Origin: PoT sp049331405
GTDB lineage: Bacteria > Planctomycetota > Planctomycetia > Isosphaerales > Isosphaeraceae
DNA: 64,000 nucleotides
Assembly (NCBI RefSeq): GCF_049331405.1
Contig: NZ_CP186274.1
Span: 7,936,001-8,000,000 of the forward strand
Reading direction: 5' to 3'
Shown here: positions 52,460-61,017 of the stretch, in pieces
Layout: every line of letters starts with the position of its first letter
How positions within the stretch are numbered: position 1 is the first letter of the stretch
The notes under the pieces: model-generated
Databases searched by the model: none
Seen by the model: the letters and a program-made list of their open reading frames with translations, nothing else
Told to the model about the DNA's origin: nothing
Translations under genes and position numbers: made by a program

Positions 52460-53248
52460 ATGGCGCAGACGACGACCCGACCGAGAATCTCCCCCCCGTC
52501 GGCGGCCGAGGAACTTGCCGTTCGCATCCGGGGCGTGACCAAGCATTTCGGCAGCGGTGACCAGAAGGTTGTGGCCTTGCGAGGTGTCGACTGGGAGATC
52601 GCCAACGGGCAGATCTCGATGATCGTCGGCCCCTCAGGCTGCGGCAAGACGACCTTGCTCTCCGTCATCGCGGGGATCCTCAACTGCGACGCGGGAGATG
52701 TCGAGATCTTCGGCTCCCTCGTCTCGAAGATGCGAGATCGCGAGCGGACCCGGTTCCGAGCCCGCTATATCGGCTTCGTCTTCCAGCAGTACAACCTGCT
52801 CCCCGCCCTGACGGCGGCCGAGAACGCCGCGATCCCCCTGGTGATCGCGGGCTATTCGAAGGACAAGGCCGTCGCCAGGGCCCGCGAGGTCCTCGACACG
52901 CTGGGCATGGGCCGGAAGGTGGAGAGCCTCCCCTCACAGCTCTCCGGCGGCCAGCAGCAGCGGGTGGCGATTGCGAGGGCCCTCGTCCACGAGCCCAGGC
53001 TCCTGGTCTGCGACGAGCCGACGGCCGCGCTCGACCACGAGACGGGCCTCAACGTGATGGAACTCTTGCGGCAGGTCGCCCTCAAGCCCGACCGGGCCGT
53101 GGTGATCGTCACCCACGACAACCGCGTCTTCCACTTCGGCGACAGGATCGCCCACATGGACGATGGTCGAATCGTCGAGATCGAGGACAGGACTCGGGAG
53201 TCGGCCGACCGATCCAACACTTCTCCTACCGAAATGAGTCACACATGA
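52460..53248 (+). CDS. ABC exporter ATPase (DevA/LolD type)
   Basis: The 262-residue ATPase has Walker A GPSGCGKT (57-64), a Q-loop in FQQYNLLPALTAAENA (108-123), the signature LSGGQQQR (161-168), Walker B LLVCDEPTAALD (181-192) and a switch His in VIVTHDNRVF. It is close to the DevA/MacB/LolD branch that energises MacB-type permeases. About 20 extra residues precede the domain. The stop overlaps the start of the HlyD gene by ATGA (53245-53248). It works with the permease at 51038. Confidence 0.94.
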   Translation: MAQTTTRPRISPPSAAEELAVRIRGVTKHFGSGDQKVVALRGVDWEIANGQISMIVGPSGCGKTTLLSVIAGILNCDAGDVEIFGSLVSKMRDRERTRFRARYIGFVFQQYNLLPALTAAENAAIPLVIAGYSKDKAVARAREVLDTLGMGRKVESLPSQLSGGQQQRVAIARALVHEPRLLVCDEPTAALDHETGLNVMELLRQVALKPDRAVVIVTHDNRVFHFGDRIAHMDDGRIVEIEDRTRESADRSNTSPTEMSHT

Positions 53249-54414
53249 TCAATAAATATATCCTCCCGCTTCTGTCGGTCGTTGGCGTGCTCTTCGCCGT
53301 CTTCACGGTCGTCCAGGCGAGGCAGACCCCGCCCCCATCGCAACCCATCGTCATGCCCCCGACTCATCCCAAGATGAAGTCGATCGCGGGCGCAGGGCTC
53401 ATCGAGGCCCAGCGCGAGAACATCCCGATCGGGACCAACATCGTCGGCGTCGTCTGGGAGATCTTCGTCCGCAAGGGGGACTTCGTGAAGAAAGGGGATC
53501 CCCTCTTCCGGATCGACGACCGCGACCTCCAGGCGATGCTCAAGGTTCGGGAGGCCGACCTGGCCTCGGCCAAGGCCCAGCTTCACAAGCTGAAGTCGGC
53601 CCCCCGTGCCGAGGACATCCCGCCGGCCCGGGCCGCTTTCGAGGAGGCCAAGGCTAAACTCTCCGACACTGAGGCCGCCACGGCCCGCTCGGATAGGCTC
53701 TACCAACGTCAGATGCTGGCGGCGAGCGAGTACGACAAGGATCGGTTCCAGTTCTACGCCGCGAAGGCCGCCGCGGCCAAGGCGGGTGCGGACCTTGAGA
53801 AGATCCTCGCCGGTTCGTGGAAGGAAGACATCGACATCGCCGACTCGGCCGTCCAGCAGGCTCAGAGCCAGGTGGAGAGCGTCAAGACGAACCTGGATCG
53901 ATGCACCGTGCGGGCCCTCGCCGACGGCCAGATACTCCAGCTCAACATCCGCCTCGGACAGTTCGCGGCGATGGCCTGGAAAGAGCCGCTGGTGGTGCTC
54001 GGCGACGTCAACCGACTGCACCTCCGCGTCGACATCGACGAGAGCGACCTCCCACTCTTCGAGAAAGGGGCCGAGGCGATCGCCACCCTCAAGGGGAGGC
54101 CCAATGTCCGCTTCCCGCTCAAGTTCGTCTATGTCGAGCCCTACGTCATCCCCAAGCAGAGCCTGACCGGGTCGAACTCCGAGCGAGTCGACACCCGCGT
54201 CCTCCAGGTCGTCTATGCCCTGCCCGACAAACGGCCGATTGACCTCTACGTCGGTCAGCAGATGGACGTCTATCTGAAGGCGGCCGAGGCTCCCCAGGGG
54301 CTCTCGCTCGACGCCAGCCCCGACAACCGACTGCCGTTCGAAGACGAGAAGGTCCTCAACTCCCCGTCGCCAGCCCCATCAGCGTCCAGGCCGGCGGCTC
54401 CGCCTCAGTCATGA
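53245..54414 (+). CDS. HlyD-family membrane fusion protein (DevB type)
   Basis: The 389-residue protein has one N-terminal membrane helix (about 4-26), a lipoyl-type half (about 55-85: GVVWEIFVRKGDFVKKGDPLFRIDDRDL), a long coiled-coil hairpin (about 85-215, rich in Ala, Lys, Glu), the second lipoyl half (DGQILQLNIRLGQFAA) and a beta-barrel region with LHLRVDIDESDLPLF. This is the adaptor that links an ABC permease to an outer-membrane or cell-wall exit. It is the last gene of the TetR-permease-ATPase-adaptor operon. A strong terminator follows inside the end of the facing gene. Confidence 0.92.
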   Translation: MINKYILPLLSVVGVLFAVFTVVQARQTPPPSQPIVMPPTHPKMKSIAGAGLIEAQRENIPIGTNIVGVVWEIFVRKGDFVKKGDPLFRIDDRDLQAMLKVREADLASAKAQLHKLKSAPRAEDIPPARAAFEEAKAKLSDTEAATARSDRLYQRQMLAASEYDKDRFQFYAAKAAAAKAGADLEKILAGSWKEDIDIADSAVQQAQSQVESVKTNLDRCTVRALADGQILQLNIRLGQFAAMAWKEPLVVLGDVNRLHLRVDIDESDLPLFEKGAEAIATLKGRPNVRFPLKFVYVEPYVIPKQSLTGSNSERVDTRVLQVVYALPDKRPIDLYVGQQMDVYLKAAEAPQGLSLDASPDNRLPFEDEKVLNSPSPAPSASRPAAPPQS

Positions 54415-54424
54415 GGTCGAGTGC

Positions 54425-55078
54425 TCAGGGAGACATCCGGGATGTTTCGTGGCGAGGCGGGGCAACCCGCCTCGCTTGCTTTTTGGAGACTCGCGAACCG
54501 GCGTCGGGCTTCTCCTCGGCCTTCTGGTCGGGCATGACGGCGGGGATGATCTTGAAGGAGACGGTCTGCGTGGCGGCCGGGTCTTTCGAGAGCTTGTCGT
54601 GCAGGGTAATGTCGAACTCGTAGTCGCCGGGCTTCAGCCCCTTGATGGCGATCGTGTTCTTCAGATAGAGCGGCCCGGGCGTCTTCGTCCCCTTCCACTC
54701 GTAGTCGACTAGCTTGTCCTTCCGGAAGAGGATCGCCTTCTCCCCCTTCTTGCGAAGCTGGCCTTCCTGGCTCAGATGGATGTGATACGAGTCCCCGCCA
54801 CGGTCGACCGCGTAGCGATGGGGGCGGTAGTAGATAAGGAGCTTCTCGTCGCTCGTGAGCGCGGAGTCGGGCATCTCCTCATACTTCTCATACCCCTCGA
54901 TCTCCCGGCAGACGATCCCCGGCGACATCGAGAGCAGGTCATCGCGTGCGACCTCGAGGTCCGAGAGCGGTGGACCGGCATGCAAGCTCTCTTCACCGAC
55001 ACCGACGATAAGGACGACGCTCAGTGCGACGGATGCCCAGGTCGCAACCAGACTTGATTTGGTTCTCGCGACTCGCAT
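54425..55078 (-). CDS. Exported protein of unknown function
   Basis: The 217-residue protein has an N-terminal signal or anchor (about 8-33: SSLVATWASVALSVVLIVGVG) and then about 170 residues with a beta-sandwich look, including YYRPHRYAVDRGGDSYHIHL and a domain near 110-165 resembling an exported substrate-binding or chaperone fold (IKGLKPGDYEFDITLHDKL). The tail is basic and disordered. No family is recognised. ATG at 55078 is preferred to the open frame up to 55195. It ends 10 nt from the ABC operon stop, and the last 50 bases of its coding region contain the operon's terminator. Confidence 0.65.
   Translation of the reverse strand: MRVARTKSSLVATWASVALSVVLIVGVGEESLHAGPPLSDLEVARDDLLSMSPGIVCREIEGYEKYEEMPDSALTSDEKLLIYYRPHRYAVDRGGDSYHIHLSQEGQLRKKGEKAILFRKDKLVDYEWKGTKTPGPLYLKNTIAIKGLKPGDYEFDITLHDKLSKDPAATQTVSFKIIPAVMPDQKAEEKPDAGSRVSKKQARRVAPPRHETSRMSP
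54452..54484 (+). terminator. Strong terminator of the ABC operon, inside the facing gene
   Basis: A perfect 10-bp stem (54452-54461 with 54466-54475) with a GCAA loop is followed by TTGCTTTTT. It lies 38 nt past the HlyD stop and within the last codons of the convergent exported protein at 54425-55078. Confidence 0.88.
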
Positions 55079-55485
55079 GTGCGGACATAGCCTCGGGTGT
55101 TGCTCTGTTGCCGACTCCTGGTCCAGCACGTTAGTCGGCGCCAGGATCAGCCGCAAGTGACTCGCAGACAAACACGTCGAGAAGCTTGGAAACACAGATA
55201 TCTATCTGGGTCCCATAGCAAGGAATGACATCACATTTTACCGGACCGGACAAGGTCCCGGGAACCGAAGAGTCAGCCGGGCCGCACACGTAAGATTTGG
55301 CGGGGAGGTACTTTGCGGAAAGGTTCCGGGCCGTAGTGTGTGTGGCGACGGATATCGCCACGGCCGGAAAAAAGATCGGGACTCGGAGGCCAGGCCGAGA
55401 CGATGAAAAAGACGGCAACCCACGGAATGGGCTGCCGTCTCGCGTCAAGGACGATTTGATGTTGCGAATCCCGCCTAGCGACGAC
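55079..55485. other. Intergenic stretch with a terminator
   Basis: These 407 bases lie between the start of the exported-protein gene and the end of the PEP-CTERM gene. The only clear element is the PEP-CTERM terminator at 55406-55439; the remainder presumably holds the upstream promoter of the exported-protein gene. Confidence 0.6.
55406..55439 (-). terminator. Rho-independent terminator of the PEP-CTERM gene
   Basis: A stem of about 12 bp with one bulge or mismatch (GACGGCA with TGCCGTC at its base, 55439-55411) is followed on the minus strand by five T (55410-55406). It lies 47 nt past the PEP-CTERM stop. Confidence 0.85.
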
Positions 55486-56361
55486 TTACTTCTTGCCTCG
55501 CCGGCGAAGCTGACGGATCGAGCCGCCCGCGATGAGCGTCCAGGCGAGCCACGTCGTGGGCTCGGGGACGTGCTGCGGCTGGAAAGCCGGGATCTTGATC
55601 AGCCCCGTCGACTCCTCACCGATAGGACCGTCCTGCGCCGAGCCGGCATAGGCCTGGATCCAGAAGCCCTTGGTGGGGTCGAGCGACGGAGAGATCTTGC
55701 TGAAATTATTGATCGTGAATTCAAAGTCGGGAGTGGACGACGACGGGTTGAACGCGAGCGACCCGGCGCCGCTACCGAGGGACGTACCGTAGTTGTACTG
55801 GATGCCCTGATTGGTCATCCCCTTGTAGGTAGCGACGGTGAAGCCGATCTTCCCGGAGGGGTCTGCCGCCGACTTGTCTGCGGGGACGCCGGCCACGATG
55901 ACGGGCTGCCCCGGCGTGGTGACGTCGTTCGGGCTGCTGCCGACGAACGACAGGGTGATGGACTTGTCGCCGCCGAGATTGGCGGGGTCCGCGCCACCCT
56001 TCGAGGTCAGGATTTGATCCATCGCGGCGCCCGTGGCACCATCGGCACCGACGGCGGTGCCGGCGATGCTCCAAGCATTGACGCCCACATACAACTTGTC
56101 GGTGTTGAAGTCGTAGTAGGTGCGAATGTCTTTGATTGCATACCCGTTGATCAGGTTGTTGCCGTTGCTGGTCATCTGGGGCAACTGGTAGATCGTGTTG
56201 AGCGGGTCGCTATCGACGTTGCTGATGTTGACCTTGGTGTTCGAGCTGGGCATGTCGGTCTCGACGTTGCCCGTGAAGTTAATCGCGTCGGCCGAGGCCA
56301 GGCGCGTACTCAGCATCACCACTGTCACCAGAGTCCAACGGAACGCGTTTCGGCGCACCAT
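55486..56361 (-). CDS. PEP-CTERM exported protein
   Basis: The 291-residue protein has a signal peptide (about 5-24, ending near ASA) and a C-terminal PEP-CTERM sorting signal: VPEPTTW, a hydrophobic helix (WLAWTLIAGGSIRQL) and a basic end RRRGKK, recognised by exosortase. The body opens with NFTGNVETDMP and includes YDFNTDKLYVGVNAWSI and FEFTINNFSKI, which are also present in the divergent gene at 56638. GGAAGGAGA precedes the ATG at 56361; the frame beyond is not protein-like. No exosortase gene is in the window. It is likely a surface or extracellular-matrix protein. Confidence 0.87.
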   Translation of the reverse strand: MVRRNAFRWTLVTVVMLSTRLASADAINFTGNVETDMPSSNTKVNISNVDSDPLNTIYQLPQMTSNGNNLINGYAIKDIRTYYDFNTDKLYVGVNAWSIAGTAVGADGATGAAMDQILTSKGGADPANLGGDKSITLSFVGSSPNDVTTPGQPVIVAGVPADKSAADPSGKIGFTVATYKGMTNQGIQYNYGTSLGSGAGSLAFNPSSSTPDFEFTINNFSKISPSLDPTKGFWIQAYAGSAQDGPIGEESTGLIKIPAFQPQHVPEPTTWLAWTLIAGGSIRQLRRRGKK

Positions 56362-56637
56362 TACGAGTCTCCTTCCACGTAAGGTTTGTTCGTCCCGCGT
56401 CAACCGCCGCGTACCGGATGCACGCGCTGACCTGGGGACAGAAGCACCCCCAGAACCACCGCAAGGGCAAGCCGGCCGAATGCGGCCATGACCACGGTTC
56501 AATTCCGGTAGGTGAGTTACTCCGAACCACCGGCTCGTCCCAAAGCATTCGGCCGCTCCGCAACCGAGCTATGAGGACACTTCCCTGGAGGTCCGTTTCC
56601 CGTCGGATACGGACCCGTTAGAAAGGACGATGGCGCG

Positions 56638-58197
56638 ATGTCACTGATTTCCAGGCTGCTTCATGCCGTTCAATCGTGGCGGCGTCGTCCGGGTGGCCCT
56701 AAAGCCACCAAACGGGCCGCCGTGTCGATGGAACAGCTTGATCATCGGCAGCTCCTAAGCGTTAACTTCACGGGAAACGTTGCAACCGATTTTCCCGCTA
56801 CACAAAGTCCAGGCGTTGTGGTTCTCCCAGACAACGCAGGCGTTACACACCCGGGCATCCCCCCCAGCTTGCAGGGGCTCGTCAAAGTCTCAGGCTTTGA
56901 CATCTCGGGGCTTCGTGTTTCGTATGACTCGGCTTCCGACACCTTGAGCGTCGGGATAGAACAACCGGCGAGTCAGCAGGCAGGACAACCAGGTCCTGTG
57001 ATTGCGGGCGATTCTGACAACAATGGCGATGACGGCACCGTCAATCCCGCTGTCAGTGCTATCTCTTCAGGGTTCCAGGACAACCCTGACTTCGGCGCGT
57101 CGGAATACATGGGCATCTTCCTTGACCTCAATGGTGACAATACCCCTGATATTGTCGCCGGGTACGCCCAGAATGATCCTCGGGCTTTGAAACAATACCA
57201 GGTGGCCGAGGCACCGGTCAACGGACCTTTAAACAATTTCGGCACGATGCTGCCGCAGTTTACCGGTAATGTCTACAAGGTAAACTCTCCGGCCCACCCC
57301 GCGCTCGAGTTCTCCATCAACAACTTCTCGCAGCTCTACCTCCAGGAGACCGGGCAGCAACTCACTCCGCAGTCGGTGCTCTCAATGGGCGGATTTGCGG
57401 GCTCGGGTAACGATGGCGGCATCGGCGAAGCCTTCTTCCCAGGACAGACCTTCACATTCAACCAGGTCGAGCCGCCGCCCCCGCCGCCGCCGCCCCCGCC
57501 CCCGCCCTGCCCCCCGCAGTCGCCCCCGGTGCAGATCAACCCGCACCTGAACTACCACATTAATACGGCTCACCCGACCGACATCCGGGCGACGGTCTTC
57601 GGCACCTCAGGTTTCGACGTCAATCAGATCGACCCGAGCACAGTGCGACTGGGCGGGGCTTCTCCGGTCCTCGCCTATACGAGGGACGTGAACCACGACG
57701 GCTTCCTCGACGAGACGTTCATCTTCAAGGGGAACGACGTCGTCCTGCCGGCCGGAATCACCACCGCGACCGTGACGGGAACCTTCTTCGACGGCACGAC
57801 TACGTTCAGCACCTCGCAGAAGGTCTTCAACAGGGATTACTCGTACTACTCGCCGAGCGAAGTCTCGTCGGCCCTGGCGCGGCAAGCGAACTATCCGTAC
57901 AAGATGGCGACGCCGCTCGAGGTCGTCGCCGCCAAGGTGCGGGCGACGGGCGACACCATCGTCTACTCGAACCCCAGTGCCAACCAGGGGACGGCGGCCG
58001 CCAATGCTTCGAGCGGCATCGCCGCTGCGTCCTCCACACTCGGCACCGGACCGGTCGTCTCGATCAAGCGTCGCCAACCTGTCATCTCTGGCAAGATTGG
58101 CCAGTCCAAGCTCTCCGCCAGGATGCAGGCGAGCATCAACAACTACGCCAATGACTCCGCAAGCACCTCGTCATCCACCTCGATGAGTTCCTCCTGA
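56638..58197 (+). CDS. Surface protein with LExRxLL-type start, homologous to the divergent PEP-CTERM protein
   Basis: The 519-residue protein has a basic N-terminus and SMEQLDHRQLLSVNFTGNV (about 30-48), an LExRxLL-type element. Residues 42-280 share with the neighbour at 55486: NFTGNVxTDxP, YDSASDTLSVGI, LEFSINNFS and GGFAGSGNDGGIGE. After a run of 11 prolines (about 279-289), a second domain with ATVFGTSGFDVNQIDPSTVRLGGA (about 320-345) and DVNHDGFLDE follows, then a Ser/Ala-rich tail. It lacks a PEP-CTERM end. The asparagine/aspartate-rich loops look calcium-binding. Function unknown; it probably belongs to the same surface layer as its neighbour. Confidence 0.78.
   Translation: MSLISRLLHAVQSWRRRPGGPKATKRAAVSMEQLDHRQLLSVNFTGNVATDFPATQSPGVVVLPDNAGVTHPGIPPSLQGLVKVSGFDISGLRVSYDSASDTLSVGIEQPASQQAGQPGPVIAGDSDNNGDDGTVNPAVSAISSGFQDNPDFGASEYMGIFLDLNGDNTPDIVAGYAQNDPRALKQYQVAEAPVNGPLNNFGTMLPQFTGNVYKVNSPAHPALEFSINNFSQLYLQETGQQLTPQSVLSMGGFAGSGNDGGIGEAFFPGQTFTFNQVEPPPPPPPPPPPPCPPQSPPVQINPHLNYHINTAHPTDIRATVFGTSGFDVNQIDPSTVRLGGASPVLAYTRDVNHDGFLDETFIFKGNDVVLPAGITTATVTGTFFDGTTTFSTSQKVFNRDYSYYSPSEVSSALARQANYPYKMATPLEVVAAKVRATGDTIVYSNPSANQGTAAANASSGIAAASSTLGTGPVVSIKRRQPVISGKIGQSKLSARMQASINNYANDSASTSSSTSMSSS
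57472..57504 (+). repeat. CCG/CCC codon run coding for 11 prolines
   Basis: Thirty-three bases of CCG and CCC codons encode a polyproline stretch that separates the two domains of the LExRxLL-type protein. It is probably a stiff linker, and a likely site of length variation. Confidence 0.85.
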
Positions 58198-58239
58198 ACA
58201 AGGATGAGCGAGCGAGAACCCGGAATCGGCTGACGAACC

Positions 58240-58283
58240 ATCCTCTTCCCCGCTACAATAGAATGGCGGGGAAGAGGATTTTT
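58240..58283 (+). terminator. Rho-independent terminator before arfB
   Basis: A perfect 14-bp stem (58240-58253 with 58266-58279) is followed by TTTTC, ending at 58283. It stops the upstream surface-protein transcript 43 nt past its stop codon. Confidence 0.85.
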
Positions 58284-58312
58284 CTTGTCGCAGGAAGACG
58301 AAAGGCATCCGC

Positions 58313-58741
58313 GTGAGCTCGGTCTTGACGATCAACGAACGGATCGCGATCCCGCTCGCTGAGGTCCAGTGGGACGTCAGCCGATCGGGAGGGCCGGGTG
58401 GGCAGAACGTCAACAAGGTGAACTCGAAGGTTCAACTGCGCTGGAACCCGGCGACCAACACCAGCCTGCCCCCCGCGGTGCGAGCTCGGCTGATGAATCT
58501 GGTCGCCAACCGCCTGACGCGCGAGGGAGATATCCTCATCACCTCGCAGTTGACCCGGGACCAGCCTCGCAACGTCGCAGACTGCCTCGCCAAGCTCCGC
58601 GCCCTGATCCTTTCCGTCGCCGAGCCGCCCACGCCTCGGAGGCCGAGCCGACCTACCTATTCCTCGCAACTTCGCAGGCTCGAGTCGAAGGCCAAGCGAT
58701 CGGCCTCGAAGCGGTCGCGTCGCGGCCCCGAGAGCGATTAA
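58313..58741 (+). CDS. arfB: Peptidyl-tRNA hydrolase for ribosome rescue (ArfB/YaeJ-like)
   Basis: The 142-residue protein carries the GGQ motif in SGGPGGQNVNKVNSKV (about 24-39) within a release-factor domain 3, and a basic C-terminal tail (KSKRSASKRSRRGPES-like). ArfB proteins rescue ribosomes stalled without a stop codon: the basic tail enters the mRNA channel and GGQ hydrolyses the peptidyl-tRNA. Size and layout fit. The start is GTG at 58313. The small gene at 58779 follows 37 nt downstream on the same strand and may be co-transcribed. Confidence 0.9.
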   Translation: MSSVLTINERIAIPLAEVQWDVSRSGGPGGQNVNKVNSKVQLRWNPATNTSLPPAVRARLMNLVANRLTREGDILITSQLTRDQPRNVADCLAKLRALILSVAEPPTPRRPSRPTYSSQLRRLESKAKRSASKRSRRGPESD

Positions 58742-58778
58742 CTCCCCAGCAACCCCGAGACTGTCCGGAGCCAACAGG

Positions 58779-59042
58779 ATGGCCGACTACTCCCCCTACC
58801 AGCAAAAAATCATCAAGCGTTACTATCGAAACTATGACGCGATCCAGGGACAACGACTCGCGGAGTTGACGACCGAGCTGTACCTCGCCGAGACCGATAA
58901 GAAGCGCGATCGGCTCTGGAAGCAGGTGGGCGACTCCCTCACCAAGCTCGAGTTCCCCGCCAGCCGGATCGAACACCTGCTCCAGAAACGCGACCCCTCC
59001 CTCCTCCCCGGGATCCTCAAGGAACTCGAAGGGAGTGCTTGA
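58779..59042 (+). CDS. Small conserved-looking protein of unknown function
   Basis: The 87-residue protein is basic and helical, with YSPYQQKIIKRYYRNYDAIQGQRLAELTTEL at its start and RDRLWKQVGDSLTKLEFPASRIEHLL in the middle. The regular charge pattern and clear start (ATG at 58779) indicate a real gene rather than a chance frame. I know no function. It follows arfB closely, so a shared transcript is likely, but this does not prove a ribosome-linked role. Confidence 0.7.
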   Translation: MADYSPYQQKIIKRYYRNYDAIQGQRLAELTTELYLAETDKKRDRLWKQVGDSLTKLEFPASRIEHLLQKRDPSLLPGILKELEGSA

Positions 59043-59797
59043 CGAGGCCCCCTGCCCGGTGTTGATTGGATAGCGAAATCGCCGAGCCGATGGACGCCAT
59101 CGCTCGGCGCTCCTGATCCCAAAAAGCTCGCCCAGGTCTCGATGGATGCCCCCCCGCCGGCAACCTCGACCCAATCCTCCTGATTTCGACGCCCGGCTGT
59201 CGCCCGCAAGAATCTCAAAAGTCCGAGATCAAGTTGCCTGCAAAGCCCCAACTGCATCGTAATATTAAGGCAGTCGATCGTTGCAAATTCGATATCCATG
59301 AGCAAACGACCGACGAATTCCTCCGTCCGCTAGCCGCGACGACTCGCGAACTCGACAACGCCCTGCGATGATTCGACTTCGATCAATGTCGACATCCTCA
59401 TCCCTCGACGTCCGAGGGCAGCTGGACCGATAGCCCTGGCAGCAGTGAATGCATGGTTGCATTAATCTGCTTCCAGCCCTGGTTTCGTTACCGATACCTC
59501 GGGGTAATGACGTCTCGGCAGTGCTGAAAACAAAAGCAGAGTTGGGAGTTGAAATAGACTCTTCGGAGTCTCGGGGTTGCGACAAGAACTCATGCAGGAA
59601 CACGTTTTTCAAGGTTTGGCGCGTGTTGACGTGGAATCGAACGTTTTGTAAATTTTCGACAAATCGATACCCGTCCAATGCATGAATTCTTAGACATTCG
59701 ATTCGACTTCACGCCGAGTTCGTCCTAGGCCGGGGCGGACCACATCGACCTCAAGTGATTGCCAACCTAGCTCTACACCGAAATGAGGGTGCGTACG
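59043..59797. other. Long intergenic stretch without a recognised gene
   Basis: These 755 bases lack a credible protein gene; frames present are short, mixed in orientation and have no family features. The right half (59440-59700) is distinctly AT-rich. I see no tRNA-like fold or CRISPR repeat. A promoter-like pair near 59626-59654 is listed separately. A small RNA or a decayed gene is possible. Confidence 0.6.
59626..59654 (+). promoter_or_regulatory. Possible promoter upstream of the XRE regulator
   Basis: TTGACG (59626-59631) and TAAATT (59649-59654) are spaced by 17 nt in an AT-rich patch about 145 nt upstream of the XRE start. The match is moderate and untested. Confidence 0.35.
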
Positions 59798-60325
59798 ATG
59801 TCCTTAGCTCAGCGAGTCCGAGACTACCGCTACTCCAAGGGTTGGGGGCCGGACGAGTTGGCGAGCCGGGCCGCGATCTCGCGGACCGCACTCTATCAGA
59901 TCGAGAGCGGCAAGACGGAACTGCCCAGGGCGGGGACGCTGCGTAGGATTGCACTGGCGCTGGATGTTTCGATGGAGACGTTGCTCGGCCATGGCGACGG
60001 GAGCTTGCCCGTCGACGGCACGGCCGCCAATGCTGGCCGGAAATCGAAGACCAACGGTGAGTGGCTCCCCTCGGAAGGGGGCCCCCTGGCTATACCCGTC
60101 GCCGCTCGCACCTCGTCCGCGACGATCGAGTCGATCGAAGGGGCCCGGTTCGCCGTCGAAGCCCCGACCTTGAACACGATGTCCGCCGACGGACTCGTGC
60201 CGCAACGTGAGCGCGATCTCGCGTGGAAGCTCCACGAACTTCTCGCGTCCCCACTGGGAGAAGGGGTGGCCAGGATCATCGAAGAGACGTATCGGCTCCT
60301 CCCTCAAGCTCGGCGCCTGAGCTAA
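59798..60325 (+). CDS. XRE-family DNA-binding regulator
   Basis: The 175-residue protein has a Cro/CI-type helix-turn-helix at residues 3-62 (RVRDYRYSKGWGPDELASRAAISRTALYQIESGKTELPRAGTLRRIALAL). The rest is a variable region and a C-terminal helical segment (RERDLAWKLHELLASPLGEGVARIIEETYRLL). ATG at 59798 follows GAGGGTG; an upstream ATG at 59783 is possible. It is a single-gene transcript ahead of a small exported protein. Target genes and ligand are unknown. Confidence 0.82.
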   Translation: MSLAQRVRDYRYSKGWGPDELASRAAISRTALYQIESGKTELPRAGTLRRIALALDVSMETLLGHGDGSLPVDGTAANAGRKSKTNGEWLPSEGGPLAIPVAARTSSATIESIEGARFAVEAPTLNTMSADGLVPQRERDLAWKLHELLASPLGEGVARIIEETYRLLPQARRLS

Positions 60326-60449
60326 ATTCGTCCCATTCAGGGCACCCTCGAAAAAAGCGGCTAGAATTACTCAAGGTTTGCCGGAGGGTGGCCGAGACCT
60401 CGGCCCACCGGTTCGCCAACGCTTGAGCCAGCACCCACGAGGCCCTGAG

Positions 60450-60938
60450 ATGAACCGGCACTTGACGTACCGCAGGGGAGTTTGCATCGCCCTATTCGGC
60501 CTGCTCGCTTGGACTTCTTCCCAGGCAGAAGCGGGTGGCCTCTTTCGGCGTCGCTCACGCACGCCGGTCCCGACCACGCGCGTGCAGCCGACGTCGGCGG
60601 CTCCTCTGGGCACGTTCACGCCCACGCCCTACATGACCGTCCGCGGGAATTTCCCCACAGGTGGCGGCTACTCGCCCAACGATTCGTTCGGCGATACGTC
60701 GATGGATCTGTATGGTCCTCTCTCGGCCCTCCGCTCGACCTCGGCGCCAGTCACGACCTACTCGCGAGGTTACGACGGTCGACTCACCGCGTCTGAAGGC
60801 ACGTCCTTCTCCACGCCCAACCTGCCCGAGAATAGCCCGGTCGTCTACCCGACTCAGGGAAGTTACTATTATGGGTTCAGGCAGGCCACTCCCCCCCCCG
60901 GGTGGCCCAAGGCGATCAACTGGATCGATCAAGACTGA
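60450..60938 (+). CDS. Small exported protein of unknown function
   Basis: The 162-residue protein starts at ATG 60450 with a signal peptide (about 8-28, GVCIALFGLLAWTSSQAEA). The mature part is short, rich in Thr, Pro, Ser, Gly and Tyr (PTPYMTVRGNFPTGGGYSPNDSF, QGSYYYGFRQATPPPGWP) and lacks cysteines or enzymatic motifs. Such low-complexity exported proteins are common in planctomycetes. The longer frame from 60378 runs through non-protein-like sequence and is not used. It faces the TPR gene at 61018. Confidence 0.68.
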   Translation: MNRHLTYRRGVCIALFGLLAWTSSQAEAGGLFRRRSRTPVPTTRVQPTSAAPLGTFTPTPYMTVRGNFPTGGGYSPNDSFGDTSMDLYGPLSALRSTSAPVTTYSRGYDGRLTASEGTSFSTPNLPENSPVVYPTQGSYYYGFRQATPPPGWPKAINWIDQD

Positions 60939-61017
60939 TCCTCTCCACCCCACCGAATTCAGACCTTTTCGACCGGTCTAAGGTCTTGCCGGCTCACGTA
61001 CATTCGTCCTCGAAGGC

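Noticed and set aside
59265..59678. Minus-strand frame of 137 codons in the 59-kb gap
   Set aside because: No ribosome site, an odd composition with many Arg, Ser and Cys, and no recognisable motif.
60961..60986. 7-bp stem AGACCTT/AAGGTCT between convergent genes
   Set aside because: The stem is short, the loop is 12 nt, and no T run follows on either strand, so a terminator call is not supported.
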